Source: an uncultured Hyphomicrobium sp.
GTDB taxonomy: Bacteria > Pseudomonadota > Alphaproteobacteria > Rhizobiales > Hyphomicrobiaceae
DNA: 64,000 nt
Direction: 5' to 3'
NCBI RefSeq assembly: GCF_902826555.1
Contig: NZ_CADEFI010000010.1
Span: 6,826 to 70,825, forward strand
Shown in pieces: positions 38,651 to 49,095 of this stretch (position 1 is the first letter of the stretch; each line of letters begins with the position of its first letter). Under the pieces are notes generated by a model that was not told where the DNA came from, did no database searches, and saw nothing but the letters and a program-made list of their open reading frames with translations. The position numbers and the translations under genes were made by a program.

Positions 38651-40090
38651 TTAGTGGGCGCTCCCGGCGCGGCGGGGCTCGGCGGCAGCCAGCCACTCGG
38701 GTAGCGCGTGAGCCCATTCGGTGGAGTTGCCGGCCCCGAGGCAGATCACCATGTCGCCGGGCCGCGCGACGCGGCTTACGACTTCCGACAGTTCTCGCGG
38801 GTCGTCGATGGTGGAAACCTCGGCGTGGCCCGTGGCACGTATGGCGTCGGCGAGCGTCTGCGGGTTGATGCCGTCGATGGGCGCCTCGCCGGCGCTATAG
38901 AGCGGTGTCACGACCACACTGTCGGCAGCGCGAAAGCAGGATGCGAACTCGCCGAAGAGGTCGCGCACGCGTGTGTAGCGATGCGGCTCGACGACGGCGA
39001 TGACGTTGCCGCGGGCGCCGGCACGAGCGGCTTCGAGCACGGCTGCGATCTCGGCCGGGTGGTGGCCGTAGTCGTCGAAGATCTGCACGCCGTTCCATGT
39101 GCCCGTGAGCTGGAAGCGACGCTTGACGCCCGAAAAGGCTGCGAGCCCCGCCCGGATGACGTCGTCGGAAAGTCCTGCCTCGGCGGCGACAGCGATGGCC
39201 GCGAGCGCGTTCAAAGCGTTGTGCTGGCCCGGCATCGGCACCGTCCAAGCTCGAATGGCGCGCGGCCCACCCTTTACGCGGGCGCCGAGATCGGCGTCGA
39301 TGCGTGTCGTGTGGCCATCGCTCTCGACTTTGCGCAGGACGAGATCGGCGTCCTCCAGCGTGCCGTAGGTCAGCAGGCGGCGCCCGTCACTCCGCAACGC
39401 GAGGCGTTGGACCATGTCGCGCGCGACGGGGTGGTCGATGCAGGTGACGGCGAGGCCATAGAAAGGAATGTTGCGGAAGAAGGCTTCGTATTCCCGGTGC
39501 ATGTTCTCGACCGAACCGAAATAATCGAGGTGCTCGGGATCGATGTTGGTGACGACACCGATCTCGGTGGGCAGGCGCGTGAAGGTGCCGTCGCTCTCGT
39601 CGGCTTCGACGATCATCCAGGATCCCGTGCCGAGACGCGCATTCGAGCCCCAGGCGTTGATGATGCCGCCGGTGATGACGGTCGGATCCAGCTTTGCGGT
39701 TTCGAAGATGGTGCTGATCAGCGAGGTGGTCGTTGTCTTGCCGTGGGTGCCGGTGACCGAGACCGTCGCGTAGAGGCGCATCAGCTCGGCCAGCATCTCG
39801 GCGCGGCGGATGATCGGCAGTCCCTTGGCGCGGGCGGCGACGAGCTCCGGATTGGCCGGCTTCACCGCAGTGGAGATGACCACTTGTCCGGCGCCTTCCA
39901 GGTTCGCCGCATCGTGGCCGACGAACACGCGCACGCCCTTGGCGCGCAGGCGGCGCACGTTGGCCGACTCCTTTTGGTCGCTACCTTGAACGCTATAGCC
40001 TTTGGCGAGGAGGATCTCGGCGATGGCGCTCATGCCGATGCCGCCAATGCCGATGATGTGGAACGGCCCGATGTCACGGGGCATCTGCAT
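38651..40090 (-). CDS. murC: UDP-N-acetylmuramate-L-alanine ligase
   Basis: Adds L-Ala to UDP-MurNAc. The 479-aa Mur ligase shows [27 protein letters not shown], the ATP-binding [14 protein letters not shown] (residue ~113), [10 protein letters not shown] and [15 protein letters not shown]. An in-frame ATG at 40084 is a possible alternative start. It ends at the murB TTG and follows murG by 92 bp. Confidence 0.96.
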   Translation of the reverse strand: MQMPRDIGPFHIIGIGGIGMSAIAEILLAKGYSVQGSDQKESANVRRLRAKGVRVFVGHDAANLEGAGQVVISTAVKPANPELVAARAKGLPIIRRAEMLAELMRLYATVSVTGTHGKTTTTSLISTIFETAKLDPTVITGGIINAWGSNARLGTGSWMIVEADESDGTFTRLPTEIGVVTNIDPEHLDYFGSVENMHREYEAFFRNIPFYGLAVTCIDHPVARDMVQRLALRSDGRRLLTYGTLEDADLVLRKVESDGHTTRIDADLGARVKGGPRAIRAWTVPMPGQHNALNALAAIAVAAEAGLSDDVIRAGLAAFSGVKRRFQLTGTWNGVQIFDDYGHHPAEIAAVLEAARAGARGNVIAVVEPHRYTRVRDLFGEFASCFRAADSVVVTPLYSAGEAPIDGINPQTLADAIRATGHAEVSTIDDPRELSEVVSRVARPGDMVICLGAGNSTEWAHALPEWLAAAEPRRAGSAH

Positions 40091-40182
40091 GCGTGGTGTA
40101 TCCTATTTCGTGCGGCCCCGAGAGTAGGTCGCGTCCGAGGCGCCGTCCGTGTGACGTATCGTCAAAGCCATGACGCTCTCGC

Positions 40183-41298
40183 CTAAGCCCGGCGCTTCCC
40201 GATCACGTCCTCGACGAGATCGGCGAGCAACCCTACGGCCCCTGCCTGACCCTGGGCTTTCGCCCGGGCCGCGGCGGCGGCGAGCTTCTCGGGTTGCTCG
40301 AACAGCTTTCCGAGCTCCGTGGCCAAGCGCAGCGGCGAAAGATCCCTCTGCTCGATACACCAACTGCCCCCCGATTCGGCAAGATTGGTCGCGTTTTCGA
40401 GCTGATCACTGTCGAGAGAATGCGGCAAAGGTACGAGGATCGACGGGCGTCCGATGACGGCCAGCTCGGCCACGGAGGACGCTCCGGCACGGGCAATGAC
40501 CAGATGGCTGCCGGCCATCGTCTGGGGCAAGCCTTTGAAAAACGGGGCGATCTCAGCGTCTATACCGGCGGCGGCGGTTTGTGACGTCACCTCCGCCACA
40601 TCCTCCGCGCGGGCCTGCTGCACGAGCTTCAAGCGCTGGCGGACGGAGGCCGGGAGCGTGGCCAGAGCCGGCGGCACGGCTTCCGAGAAGAAGCGCGCGC
40701 CCTGACTGCCGCCAAAGACGAGAAGGTGCAAAGGGCCGCCCGGATCGAGCGGCGGATAGGGGGTTTTCGCCGCCTCGATGACGGCGTCGCGGACCGGATT
40801 GCCGGTGAAGCGCGCTTTTCCGGCGAGCGGGCCATCGAGCTTCTTCGTCTTGCGGAACGATGTGGCGACGGCGGCGGCGTGGCGTGCGAGCGCGCGATTG
40901 GCGCGCCCGAGCACGGCATTCTGCTCGTGAACGATGGACGGCACGCCCAGCATGCGCGCGGCGACAAGCGGCGGGATGGTGGGATAGCCGCCGAAGCCCA
41001 CCACGGCGGCCGGCTTCAGGTTGCGTAGCAGCTTTCGCGCCTTGCGGATGCCGCGCAGGAGCGTGAAGCCGGCGCGGGCGAGCGCGATCGGGTTCCTCTT
41101 GCTGCCCGGAGTCGCCGACGGCAACTGATAGACAGAGCGAGCCGGAAACCCGGTGCCGTAGCGGTCGCCGCGCATGTCGGTGACAAGGTCCACCGGGTAG
41201 CCGCGGCGGCCGAGTTCCTCGGCGAGCGCAAAGGCAGGGAACAGATGCCCGCCGGTTCCGCCGGCGGCAAGCAGGATGGGAGGCAGCTCGCGCGTCAC
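40183..41298 (-). CDS. murG: UDP-GlcNAc:undecaprenyl-PP-MurNAc-pentapeptide transferase
   Basis: Glycosyltransferase converting lipid I to lipid II on the inner face of the membrane (371 aa). Seen: LLAAGGTGGHLFPAFALAEEL, VVGFGGYPTIPPL, VHEQNAVLGRANR, LVFGGSQGARFFSEA and IARAGASSVAELAVIGRPSILVPLPHS. The start is GTG (41298), overlapping the ftsW stop as GTGA. Confidence 0.96.
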   Translation of the reverse strand: MTRELPPILLAAGGTGGHLFPAFALAEELGRRGYPVDLVTDMRGDRYGTGFPARSVYQLPSATPGSKRNPIALARAGFTLLRGIRKARKLLRNLKPAAVVGFGGYPTIPPLVAARMLGVPSIVHEQNAVLGRANRALARHAAAVATSFRKTKKLDGPLAGKARFTGNPVRDAVIEAAKTPYPPLDPGGPLHLLVFGGSQGARFFSEAVPPALATLPASVRQRLKLVQQARAEDVAEVTSQTAAAGIDAEIAPFFKGLPQTMAGSHLVIARAGASSVAELAVIGRPSILVPLPHSLDSDQLENATNLAESGGSWCIEQRDLSPLRLATELGKLFEQPEKLAAAAARAKAQGQAGAVGLLADLVEDVIGKRRA

Positions 41299-42488
41299 GT
41301 TCGGGGCTCGTTGGTGGCGGTCGATCGGGAGTTGAGGCTCGGAAGGCTTGGCATCAATGCGGGCTTTTTGAGGCGGTCCGCGTCCGGACGATGGCGGGTG
41401 AGAGCCAGCAGCATACCGAGTGTCAGCGAGATGGCCAGCATGGACGAGCCGCCGGCCGATAGAAACGGCAGCGTCATGCCCTTGGCCGGCAGCAACCCGA
41501 CGTTGACGCCCATGTTGATCAAGGCCTGGAAACCGAACATCAGCGCAAGGCCGACCGTACCGATGCGCGTCGCCGGATCGGGCTCACTCTCGGCGTGGCG
41601 GAGCGCACGAAAAACGATGAACGCGAACAGGAGCAACAGCGCGAGGCAGGCGACGGCGCCATACTCCTCGGCGACGACGGCGAAGATGTAATCGGTGTGG
41701 GCGTCGGGGAGCGACGTCTTGATGGTGCCTTCGCCCGGGCCACGACCGAGAAAGCCGCCCTCGACGAAGGAGCGAATGGCCCGCTCGCCCTGGCTATAGT
41801 CGCTGCCTGTCTGCGGCCCGAAGAAGCGATCGAAGCGGGAGGCCACGTGCGGAAAGTAGAGGTAAGCGCCGTAGAGACCGCCCGCACCCAGTACGGCAGC
41901 CAGCGCTGCGCCCTTGATGGCGGCGCCAGAAACGAAAAACATGGCAATCCACACTGCGGTCACGAGCATGGTCTGCCCGACGTCCGGTTGCACGACGAGC
42001 AAGGACGCGAAGGCTGCAAACAGAATGAACGCAAGCGGACGGGCCGGCATGTCGGGACGACGCCGGGCCTCGGCGAGCAGCCAGGCCGAGACAACAACAA
42101 AGGCGGGCTTGGCGAACTCCGACGGCTGCACCGAATGGCCCTCGATGGAAAGCCAGCGACGCGCGCCGTTGATCTCCTCGCCGAAGACGTACACCGCGAT
42201 GAGCCCGAGCATGGAGGCGGCGAGCACGACGAGCGACAAGCGACGCACGGACGGAGGCGCGAGAAGCGAGACGGCCAACATGATGGCGACGCCCAAGGCC
42301 GAGAACAGGACGTGGCGCTCGACGAAGTAGTAGGCGGGGAGGCCCTTCTTCAAGGCCACGGCGGGACTCGCCGCGATCGAGAGCACGAGGCCGGTCGCGA
42401 CGACGATCAGGATGGCGTAGAGCAGGACGTGGTCGACCGTGAACCACCATTCGGCGAGCCGGCTTCTGTCGGCGCGCGAGAATTTCAT
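41295..42488 (-). CDS. ftsW: Lipid II polymerase/divisome protein FtsW
   Basis: SEDS-family glycan polymerase with about ten transmembrane helices (397 aa). Conserved stretches include HVLFSALGVAIMLAVSLL, GARRWLSIEGHSVQPSEFAKPAFVVVSAWLLAEA, LVVQPDVGQTMLV and ALINMGVNVGLLPAKGMTLPFLSAGGSSML. It overlaps murD and murG by 4 nt each. Its normal partner ftsI is not in this cluster. Confidence 0.95.
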   Translation of the reverse strand: MKFSRADRSRLAEWWFTVDHVLLYAILIVVATGLVLSIAASPAVALKKGLPAYYFVERHVLFSALGVAIMLAVSLLAPPSVRRLSLVVLAASMLGLIAVYVFGEEINGARRWLSIEGHSVQPSEFAKPAFVVVSAWLLAEARRRPDMPARPLAFILFAAFASLLVVQPDVGQTMLVTAVWIAMFFVSGAAIKGAALAAVLGAGGLYGAYLYFPHVASRFDRFFGPQTGSDYSQGERAIRSFVEGGFLGRGPGEGTIKTSLPDAHTDYIFAVVAEEYGAVACLALLLLFAFIVFRALRHAESEPDPATRIGTVGLALMFGFQALINMGVNVGLLPAKGMTLPFLSAGGSSMLAISLTLGMLLALTRHRPDADRLKKPALMPSLPSLNSRSTATNEPRT

Positions 42489-43879
42489 GGGCGCGCCTTT
42501 TCGCCGGCCAGCTCGGCGACGAGGCGCTTGAAGGCGTCGCCGCGCACCTCAAAGTTCTTGAACTGGTCGTAGGAGGCGCAGGCGGGCGAAAGGAGCACAA
42601 CACTGCCCGGCTTGCCCGCCTCGAGCGCATCCGCCGCGGCGCGGCGTACGGCGACATCGAGCGTGCCACTCCGCTCGAAGGTAACGGCGCCGCCCAAGGT
42701 GGCCGCAAACTCCTCCGCCGCCTCGCCGATCAAGTAGGCTTTGGCGATGCGCGGAAAATACGATGCGAGCGTCGTGATGCCGCCGGCCTTCGGCTTGCCG
42801 CCCGCGATCCAGTAGATGTCACCGGGGAAGGACGCGAGCGCCTTCTCGGTGCTATCCGCGTTGGTGGCCTTGCTGTCGTTGATGAAGTCGACGGGGCCGA
42901 TTTTCATCACGACCTCGAGGCGGTGCGGCAGACCGGGGAAGCTCTGCAGCGCCGCCTGCAGGTCGCCCGACTCGCGGAAGCGCGCGGGCAGGGCCTCGAC
43001 GGCGGCAACAGCGGCGGCGGCGTTCTGCCAATTGTGCGCGCCGCGGAGCGTCGCGATGCCATTGAGGTCTGCGCGCTCCCGATCGTGCTCGAAAAGCTTT
43101 GCGTCGTGCGCCGAGATGCCGTCGGCGACGGCACCGCGCACCGAAATGCGGCGCACGTTCGTGCCTGCCTCTTGAAGCCTGTCGGCAATCGCGATGCACC
43201 AGTCGTCATCGACACCGACGACGGCGGCGTCTTGCGCCTTCTCGACGAGGCGGCGCTTCACCTCGGCGTAGTGCTCGACCGTCCCGTGGCGATCGATGTG
43301 GTCGGGCGTAACGTTGAGCAGCACGGCGACGGTCGGATCCGCACTCGGCGCGAGGTCGATCTGGAAGCTCGACAGCTCGAGCACGTGAATGCGATTCACG
43401 GCCGGCGGCTCGAGCGTCAACACGGCGCGGCCGATGTTGCCGCCCATCTCGACGTCGTTGCCAAACTGGCGGAGGATGTGCGCAACGAGCGCGGTGGTGG
43501 TCGACTTGCCGTTGGTGCCGGTGATGGCGACGACGGGAGACTGCGGGCAAACGGCGGCGCGCTCGCGAAAGAACAGCTCGATGTCGCCGATGATCTCGAT
43601 GCCGGCGGCCTGCGCTTTCACGACGGTCCAATGCGGCTCGGGATGGGTGAGCGGCACGCCGGGCGCCAGAACGAGAGCCGTGAACCCGGACCAGTCGGCC
43701 GTTGCGAGATCGACGAGCGTGGCGCCGCTGTCGGCCGCCGCCTTGCGGCCCGCCTCGCTATCGTCCCAGGCGGCGACGCTGGCACCTCCCGCTTCCAAAG
43801 CGCGCACGGTGGCTGCGCCCGAGGCGCCGAGCCCGAACACCGCAACGGAGCGATCCTTGAAGGTCGTCACGCGAATCAT
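42485..43879 (-). CDS. murD: UDP-N-acetylmuramoylalanine-D-glutamate ligase
   Basis: Adds D-Glu to UDP-MurNAc-L-Ala (464 aa). VFGLGASGAATVRALEAGGASVAAWDD, ATP motif ITGTNGKSTTTALVAHIL (residue ~118), ELSSFQIDLAPS, NVTPDHIDRHGT and NDSKATNADSTEKAL mark the Mur-ligase family and MurD subgroup. It lies 19 bp after mraY. Confidence 0.96.
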   Translation of the reverse strand: MIRVTTFKDRSVAVFGLGASGAATVRALEAGGASVAAWDDSEAGRKAAADSGATLVDLATADWSGFTALVLAPGVPLTHPEPHWTVVKAQAAGIEIIGDIELFFRERAAVCPQSPVVAITGTNGKSTTTALVAHILRQFGNDVEMGGNIGRAVLTLEPPAVNRIHVLELSSFQIDLAPSADPTVAVLLNVTPDHIDRHGTVEHYAEVKRRLVEKAQDAAVVGVDDDWCIAIADRLQEAGTNVRRISVRGAVADGISAHDAKLFEHDRERADLNGIATLRGAHNWQNAAAAVAAVEALPARFRESGDLQAALQSFPGLPHRLEVVMKIGPVDFINDSKATNADSTEKALASFPGDIYWIAGGKPKAGGITTLASYFPRIAKAYLIGEAAEEFAATLGGAVTFERSGTLDVAVRRAAADALEAGKPGSVVLLSPACASYDQFKNFEVRGDAFKRLVAELAGEKARP

Positions 43880-43898
43880 GAGGTGAGGCTAGCCGAAA

Positions 43899-44981
43899 TC
43901 AGCGGAGCTTCAGAGTGGCGAGGCCGATCAGGGCCAGGATGACGGCAATGATCCAGAAGCGGACCACGACGGTGCTCTCCTTCCAGCCCTTCTGCTCGTA
44001 GTGGTGGTGGAGCGGGGCCATGCGGAACACGCGCTTTCCCGTGAGCTTGAAGGACGTCACCTGGATGATGACGGAGAGCGTCTCCAGCACGAAGAGGCCG
44101 CCGACGATGGCGAGCACGACCTCGTGCTTGGTGGCGACGGCGATGGTGCCGAGGGCACCACCCAGCGCCAGCGAGCCGGTGTCGCCCATGAAGATCATGG
44201 CGGGCGGCGCGTTGAACCACAGGAAGCCCAGGCCGGCGCCGATCAGAGCACCGCAGATCACCGCCAGCTCGCCGGTCCCCGCGACGTGGTGGATCTGCAG
44301 ATAGCCCGCGAACTTGTAGTTGCCGATCAGGTAAGAGATGAGGCCGAAGGTGGCAGCGGCGATCATCACCGGGACGATGGCGAGACCATCGAGGCCGTCG
44401 GTCAGATTGACGGCGTTTCCGGCGCCCACGATCACGAACATGCCGACGATGATGAACATGGCGCCGAGGTCGAGCAGCGCCGTCTTGAAGAACGGCAGCG
44501 CGAGCTTGCCGGCGAGGTCCGGCACGGACAGATCCATGATGACGTAGACGGCCGCCGCAGCGACGGCCATCTCGAGACCGAGCCTCGCCCAGCCGCCAAA
44601 GCCGCTCGACTGCTGCTTGGTCACCTTCAGGTAGTCGTCGTAGAAGCCGATGCCGCCATAGGCGAGCGTGACCAGAAGCACGACCCAGACATAGACATTG
44701 GCGAGATCCGACCAGAGCAGCGTTGCGACCGTGACGCTGGCCAGGATCATGAGCCCGCCCATGGTCGGCGTGCCCTTCTTCGAGAAATGCGATTGGGGGC
44801 CATCCTCGCGGATGGGCTGGCCCTTGCCCTGCTTCAGGCGCAGGAGATCGATGATGCCGGGACCGAACAGAAGCACGAACAGGAGGGCCGTGAAGATCGC
44901 GCCGCCCGTACGGAACGTGATGTACTTGAAGACGTTCAGGATGCCGATCTGATCGCTGAAGGCCACGAGCTCGTACAGCAT
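43899..44981 (-). CDS. mraY: Phospho-N-acetylmuramoyl-pentapeptide transferase
   Basis: Polytopic membrane enzyme forming lipid I (360 aa, about ten helices). Seen: [55 protein letters not shown] with catalytic Asp residues, [31 protein letters not shown] and the [14 protein letters not shown] motif. A GAGGGAAAGGGAAGAC ribosome region precedes ATG 44981. Confidence 0.97.
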   Translation of the reverse strand: MLYELVAFSDQIGILNVFKYITFRTGGAIFTALLFVLLFGPGIIDLLRLKQGKGQPIREDGPQSHFSKKGTPTMGGLMILASVTVATLLWSDLANVYVWVVLLVTLAYGGIGFYDDYLKVTKQQSSGFGGWARLGLEMAVAAAAVYVIMDLSVPDLAGKLALPFFKTALLDLGAMFIIVGMFVIVGAGNAVNLTDGLDGLAIVPVMIAAATFGLISYLIGNYKFAGYLQIHHVAGTGELAVICGALIGAGLGFLWFNAPPAMIFMGDTGSLALGGALGTIAVATKHEVVLAIVGGLFVLETLSVIIQVTSFKLTGKRVFRMAPLHHHYEQKGWKESTVVVRFWIIAVILALIGLATLKLR

Positions 44982-45016
44982 GTCTTCCCTTTCCCTCGTT
45001 TCCGAGGCCCCCCGCG

Positions 45017-46429
45017 CTACGCGCTACTCAACTTCTTCCGCAGGGCCTCAGCGAGCGGGCCCATGCGGCTGCCGTTCGACCCTTTGATCATGATGACGTC
45101 CCCCGGCGCGAGCGCCGCGAACAGCCGCTCGCTCAGGGCATCGGACGCCGGGGTCCAGGCTCCTTGCTTTTCCGGCGCGAGGACCGCGAAAAGGTGCGCC
45201 ATGTTCGGCCCACAGGCAAAAACCAGATCCGTGCCCGCAGCGTCAACCGCTTCCTTGAGGGCGGTGTGGTGGGTTTTCTCCTGCACGCCCAGCTCCAGCA
45301 TGTCGCCAAGCACGGCGATGCGACGGCCAAACGCGGCCCTCGGCACTGTGCCGAGCACGGCGAGGGCCGCACGCATCGACGCGGGATTGGCGTTATAGCT
45401 TTCGTCAATCAGGAGAATTTTGCCGCCATCTAGCACGAGTTCGGTGCGGGTGCCACGGCCCGGCGGCGGGGCCAGCGTGGCCAGCGCGGGCAGCGCTTCT
45501 TCGACGTCGGCACCGGCGGCATCGAGGGCGGCGGCAACGGCGAGTGCGTTGCGCGCGATGTGGATCCCCGGCACCGCGACACGGAACCGGAGCGGCCGTC
45601 CACCGATGTCGACCTCGATGGCGGTTCCTTCGGAGGAGAGCTCCAGCACCTTGGGGCGCACGTCGGCGCGCGCGTCCTGGCCGAAGGAGACGATGCGCGC
45701 GCCTTGGGCCTCGGCGTGCTTTCGCAGCAGCTCGAAATGCGTGTTGTCGCGATTGATGATGGCCGTGCCTCCCGGCTCGAGCCCGGTGAAGATCTCGGCC
45801 TTGGCCTCCGCTATGGCCTCGACGCTCGGAAACTGGGCGAGGTGCACGGGCTCGACGGTGGTGACGATGGCGATGTGCGGCCGGACCATGCCGACGAGCG
45901 GCGTGATCTCACCCGCATGGTTCATGCCGATCTCGAAAATGCCGAAGCGGGTCGCGGCGGGCATGCGCGCGAGCGTCAGCGGCACGCCCCAGTGGTTGTT
46001 GAAGGATTTGTCGGCGGCGTGTGTCGGGCCGACGCGGGATAGCGCCGCGCGCAGCATATCCTTGGTGCCGGTTTTTCCGGCACTGCCGGTGACTGCGATA
46101 ACGCGCGCTTCGGGGCGGAGGCGCGCCCGGGCAGCGCGGCCGATGGCTTCGAGGGCATGGAGCGTATCCGGCACGCGGATCAGAGGCCCGTCACCCGGCT
46201 GCGCTCGATAGCCCTCCGACACGAGAGCGGCGGATGCTCCCGCCGCGAACGCCTTGCCGACGAAGTCGTGCCCGTCCCGCTGGTCCTTGAGCGCAACGAA
46301 CAGATCCCCGGGCTCGAGGGTGCGGGTGTCGATGGAGAGGCCGGTGATGGGCGTCCCGGTCGCGCTTTCGGGCCGGCCGTTTGCGGCACGAACGAGATCG
46401 TCAAAGGTCCACAGGGGGGCACTCGACAT
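45017..46429 (-). CDS. murF: UDP-N-acetylmuramoyl-tripeptide-D-alanyl-D-alanine ligase
   Basis: Adds D-Ala-D-Ala to complete the pentapeptide precursor (470 aa). Seen: [27 protein letters not shown] motif [39 protein letters not shown] and [18 protein letters not shown] 46429 has GGAG 8 nt upstream; a TTG at 46453 in the same frame is less likely. Confidence 0.95.
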   Translation of the reverse strand: MSSAPLWTFDDLVRAANGRPESATGTPITGLSIDTRTLEPGDLFVALKDQRDGHDFVGKAFAAGASAALVSEGYRAQPGDGPLIRVPDTLHALEAIGRAARARLRPEARVIAVTGSAGKTGTKDMLRAALSRVGPTHAADKSFNNHWGVPLTLARMPAATRFGIFEIGMNHAGEITPLVGMVRPHIAIVTTVEPVHLAQFPSVEAIAEAKAEIFTGLEPGGTAIINRDNTHFELLRKHAEAQGARIVSFGQDARADVRPKVLELSSEGTAIEVDIGGRPLRFRVAVPGIHIARNALAVAAALDAAGADVEEALPALATLAPPPGRGTRTELVLDGGKILLIDESYNANPASMRAALAVLGTVPRAAFGRRIAVLGDMLELGVQEKTHHTALKEAVDAAGTDLVFACGPNMAHLFAVLAPEKQGAWTPASDALSERLFAALAPGDVIMIKGSNGSRMGPLAEALRKKLSSA

Positions 46430-46478
46430 CAATCGTGCTCCAAGCGCCTTCAATGAGACGCCCTCTTGTTGTTTATGC

Positions 46479-47933
46479 TCAGGGGTTTAGCAACGCTTGG
46501 CGCAGGCAATCGTGATCCGAGAACGGCAACACCCTCTGACCTACGATCTGGCCGGTTTCGTGGCCTTTGCCGGCGACGAGGACGACATCCCCCGGCTGCA
46601 TCATGGCGACGGCGGCACGGATCGCCTGACCGCGATCGCCGATCTCGGTTGCCCCCGGTGCCGCGGCGAGAATTTCCGCGCGGATGGCGGCCGGCTCCTC
46701 CGTCCGCGGATTGTCGTCAGTGACGATGGTCACGTCGGCGCGCTCGGCGGAAATGGCCCCCATGATGGGGCGTTTGCCGCGGTCGCGATCGCCTCCACAG
46801 CCGAAGACGCAGATGAGCTTGCCGCTGACGAACGGACGAACGCCGTCGAGGGCAGCCTCCAAGGCCTCGGGCTTGTGGGCGTAGTCGACGACAGCGAGGC
46901 CGCCGTTCCTTTCGCCGACGATCTCGAGGCGGCCCTTGACGCCGCTCACGGCCGCAAGCGCGGGGATGACGACGGCCGGATCCTCGCCAACGGCGAGTGC
47001 GAGCCCCACGGCGACCAGTGCATTCGCGGTCTGGTAGGTGCCGATGAGCGGCAGGCGGACGTCGTAGGTGCGCCCCGCATGCACGATGGAAAGCGCCTGC
47101 GTGAATTCATCCCGGGCCAGGCGCGCGAGACGCACCGTATCGCCCATGGCGCCGACCGTGACGACCGGCAGCCCGCGGCGGCGCGCGACAGCGACGACAT
47201 CCTCGGCGCGTGGGCCATCGACGTTGATCACCGCAGGGGCTCCGTCGGGCAGCAGCTCGTCGAAGAGGCGCAACTTGGCGGCAAGATAGCTTTCGACCGT
47301 GGGATGATAGTCGAGATGATCGCGGCCGAGGTTCGTGAAGGCGGCAGCGGCGATCTTGACGCCATCGAGCCGGAACTGATCGAGGCCGTGGGACGAGGCC
47401 TCGAAGGCCAAGTGCGTAATGCCTTCGTCGGCGAGTCCGGCCAGAGTCTCGTGGAGTGTCACGGGGTCGGGCGTGGTGAGAGAGCCATAGACGGCGCCGT
47501 CCGGCTTCACGACGCCGATGGTGCCGAGTGACGCGGCGCGACGGCCTGCGGCCGCGAACAGCTGGCGCGTGAACTCGGCGACGGATGTCTTGCCGCTGGT
47601 GCCGGTGACAGCGACGGCGATCTCCGGCTGGCGCCCATAAAAGCGAGCGGCCGTCAGCGCCAGTGCGCGGCGCGGCTCCCTGGCGCGCAACACCGGGACG
47701 GACAGAGCGTCGGGAACCGCCGCCCCCTCTCCCGCGAGCACGGCGACGGCGCCTTTCGCCACCGCATCGGCAATGAACCTTGCGCCGTCCGCCTTGGTTC
47801 CCGCGAGCGCGACGAACAGCGCACCCGGCGTCGCCCGGCGGCTGTCGGCCGTGATACTGGCCACATCGATGCCGTCGGCGCCCGCAGGTGCGGCGACGAT
47901 CCCGGTATCCGTCATGAGCGAGGAAAGGCGCAT
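46479..47933 (-). CDS. murE: UDP-N-acetylmuramoyl-tripeptide synthetase (meso-DAP-adding)
   Basis: Adds the third residue, predicted meso-diaminopimelate, to UDP-MurNAc-L-Ala-D-Glu (484 aa). Seen: DSRRATPGALFVALAGTKADG, ATP motif VTGTSGKTSVAEFTRQLF, the FEASSHGLDQFR block, NLGRDHLDYHPT, and the substrate-recognition DNPRTE (DNPR motif for meso-DAP) near residue 410. It is the first dcw gene in the window: what lies upstream is DUF1513, 55 bp away, not ftsI. Confidence 0.95.
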   Translation of the reverse strand: MRLSSLMTDTGIVAAPAGADGIDVASITADSRRATPGALFVALAGTKADGARFIADAVAKGAVAVLAGEGAAVPDALSVPVLRAREPRRALALTAARFYGRQPEIAVAVTGTSGKTSVAEFTRQLFAAAGRRAASLGTIGVVKPDGAVYGSLTTPDPVTLHETLAGLADEGITHLAFEASSHGLDQFRLDGVKIAAAAFTNLGRDHLDYHPTVESYLAAKLRLFDELLPDGAPAVINVDGPRAEDVVAVARRRGLPVVTVGAMGDTVRLARLARDEFTQALSIVHAGRTYDVRLPLIGTYQTANALVAVGLALAVGEDPAVVIPALAAVSGVKGRLEIVGERNGGLAVVDYAHKPEALEAALDGVRPFVSGKLICVFGCGGDRDRGKRPIMGAISAERADVTIVTDDNPRTEEPAAIRAEILAAAPGATEIGDRGQAIRAAVAMMQPGDVVLVAGKGHETGQIVGQRVLPFSDHDCLRQALLNP

Positions 47934-47988
47934 CTCGTCCCGGCCGAAGGGAAGACTTCCACGCTTCTAAGGTCGGACGCGCGAGGCG

Positions 47989-49095
47989 TCAAACGCGGCG
48001 CAGGTGATTGTCGAACTCGGCGCCGGCGAAATTCACGGTCCGGGCCAGGCCATCGCCGTCAAAGCGCACCACACCCTGGCCGGTGCTCATGGCAAAGGCC
48101 GCGGCGGAGCTGCCGACCGTGACGCCCGAGCTATCCTTGATCTTGATCGTGCGGGCGATTTTTCCGGTCTCGGTGTCGAAGTACACGACCTCACCCGCCA
48201 GCGGGGCCGAGGCCGCAAGCAGCCGGCCGTCGCCGCTCACAGCCACAGCGCCGATGTAGCCCTTGAGCGCAATGCCGAGCGGGTCCGCGGTTTCCAGCAC
48301 CGCGATCGGCTTGTCGAGCCCGACACGGCCGACGAGAGCCGGGGCGTCCTCGAGGCTGCCAAGCCACTGGGAGCCGAACCAGATGTCGCCCTTCGGCGTC
48401 TCCGCAAGGTGGCGCAGCGACAAGAGGTTGATGGAAACGGGCAGGCCATGGCGCGCCTTGAGAGCACCGGTCGCAGTATCGATGAACGTGACGTTGGGTT
48501 GCATGTCGGCAACGCCGATGCTCTCGCGGCCGGTCGCAGGATCGTTACCGAAGCCGCCGTTGGCGACGGCGAGCGTGCGGCCGTCCGAAAGCAGAATCGC
48601 CTCGTGAGGGCCAACACCGTAAGAGGGGAACTCGCCGACACGGCGCCAGCCGCCGGTCGCGTCATAGATGCCGATCATCCCGTCGCCGGTGTCAATGTCG
48701 TGCTCGGTGGCGTAGATCAGACGTCCATCGCTGGCGAATACGCCGTGGCCGTAGAAGTGCCGATCCTCGGGCGGCGCGAAAACTTCCGGCTCGCGCCGGC
48801 CGTCGACGTCGAAGGCCAGCGCGAAGAATCCCGGACGGCGCGCGAAGATGACGGCACGACGGGTCCCATGGTGAACCGCAATGTCATGTCCGCGCGCGGA
48901 CATGGGGATCTCGCGCAGGATGCGTCCGTCTTCGCCGATGACGAGCACGGCATAGGTGCCGTCCGCCAAGCGGGCGCCGGACACATAGGCGGTGGACGCG
49001 CTCGCCCCGTTCAATCCTTCGGCCGCGAGCGCGTGATGCGCAGCGCCAAGCGTCACCAGCGACCCGATCAGGAACTGGCGGCGGTCAATCGCCAT
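47989..49095 (-). CDS. DUF1513 protein, Tat-exported beta-propeller
   Basis: Periplasmic protein of 368 aa. The N-terminus MAIDRRQFLIGSLVTLGAAHHALA is a twin-arginine signal. The mature part has repeated beta-blade patterns (FYGHGVFASDGRLIYATEHD, GPHEAILLSDGRTLAVANGG, YIGAVAVSGDGRLLAASAP) typical of DUF1513. This family is found next to imelysin and di-heme oxidoreductase genes in iron-acquisition loci. It overlaps the upstream imelysin gene by 11 bp and lies 55 bp before murE. Confidence 0.88.
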   Translation of the reverse strand: MAIDRRQFLIGSLVTLGAAHHALAAEGLNGASASTAYVSGARLADGTYAVLVIGEDGRILREIPMSARGHDIAVHHGTRRAVIFARRPGFFALAFDVDGRREPEVFAPPEDRHFYGHGVFASDGRLIYATEHDIDTGDGMIGIYDATGGWRRVGEFPSYGVGPHEAILLSDGRTLAVANGGFGNDPATGRESIGVADMQPNVTFIDTATGALKARHGLPVSINLLSLRHLAETPKGDIWFGSQWLGSLEDAPALVGRVGLDKPIAVLETADPLGIALKGYIGAVAVSGDGRLLAASAPLAGEVVYFDTETGKIARTIKIKDSSGVTVGSSAAAFAMSTGQGVVRFDGDGLARTVNFAGAEFDNHLRRV

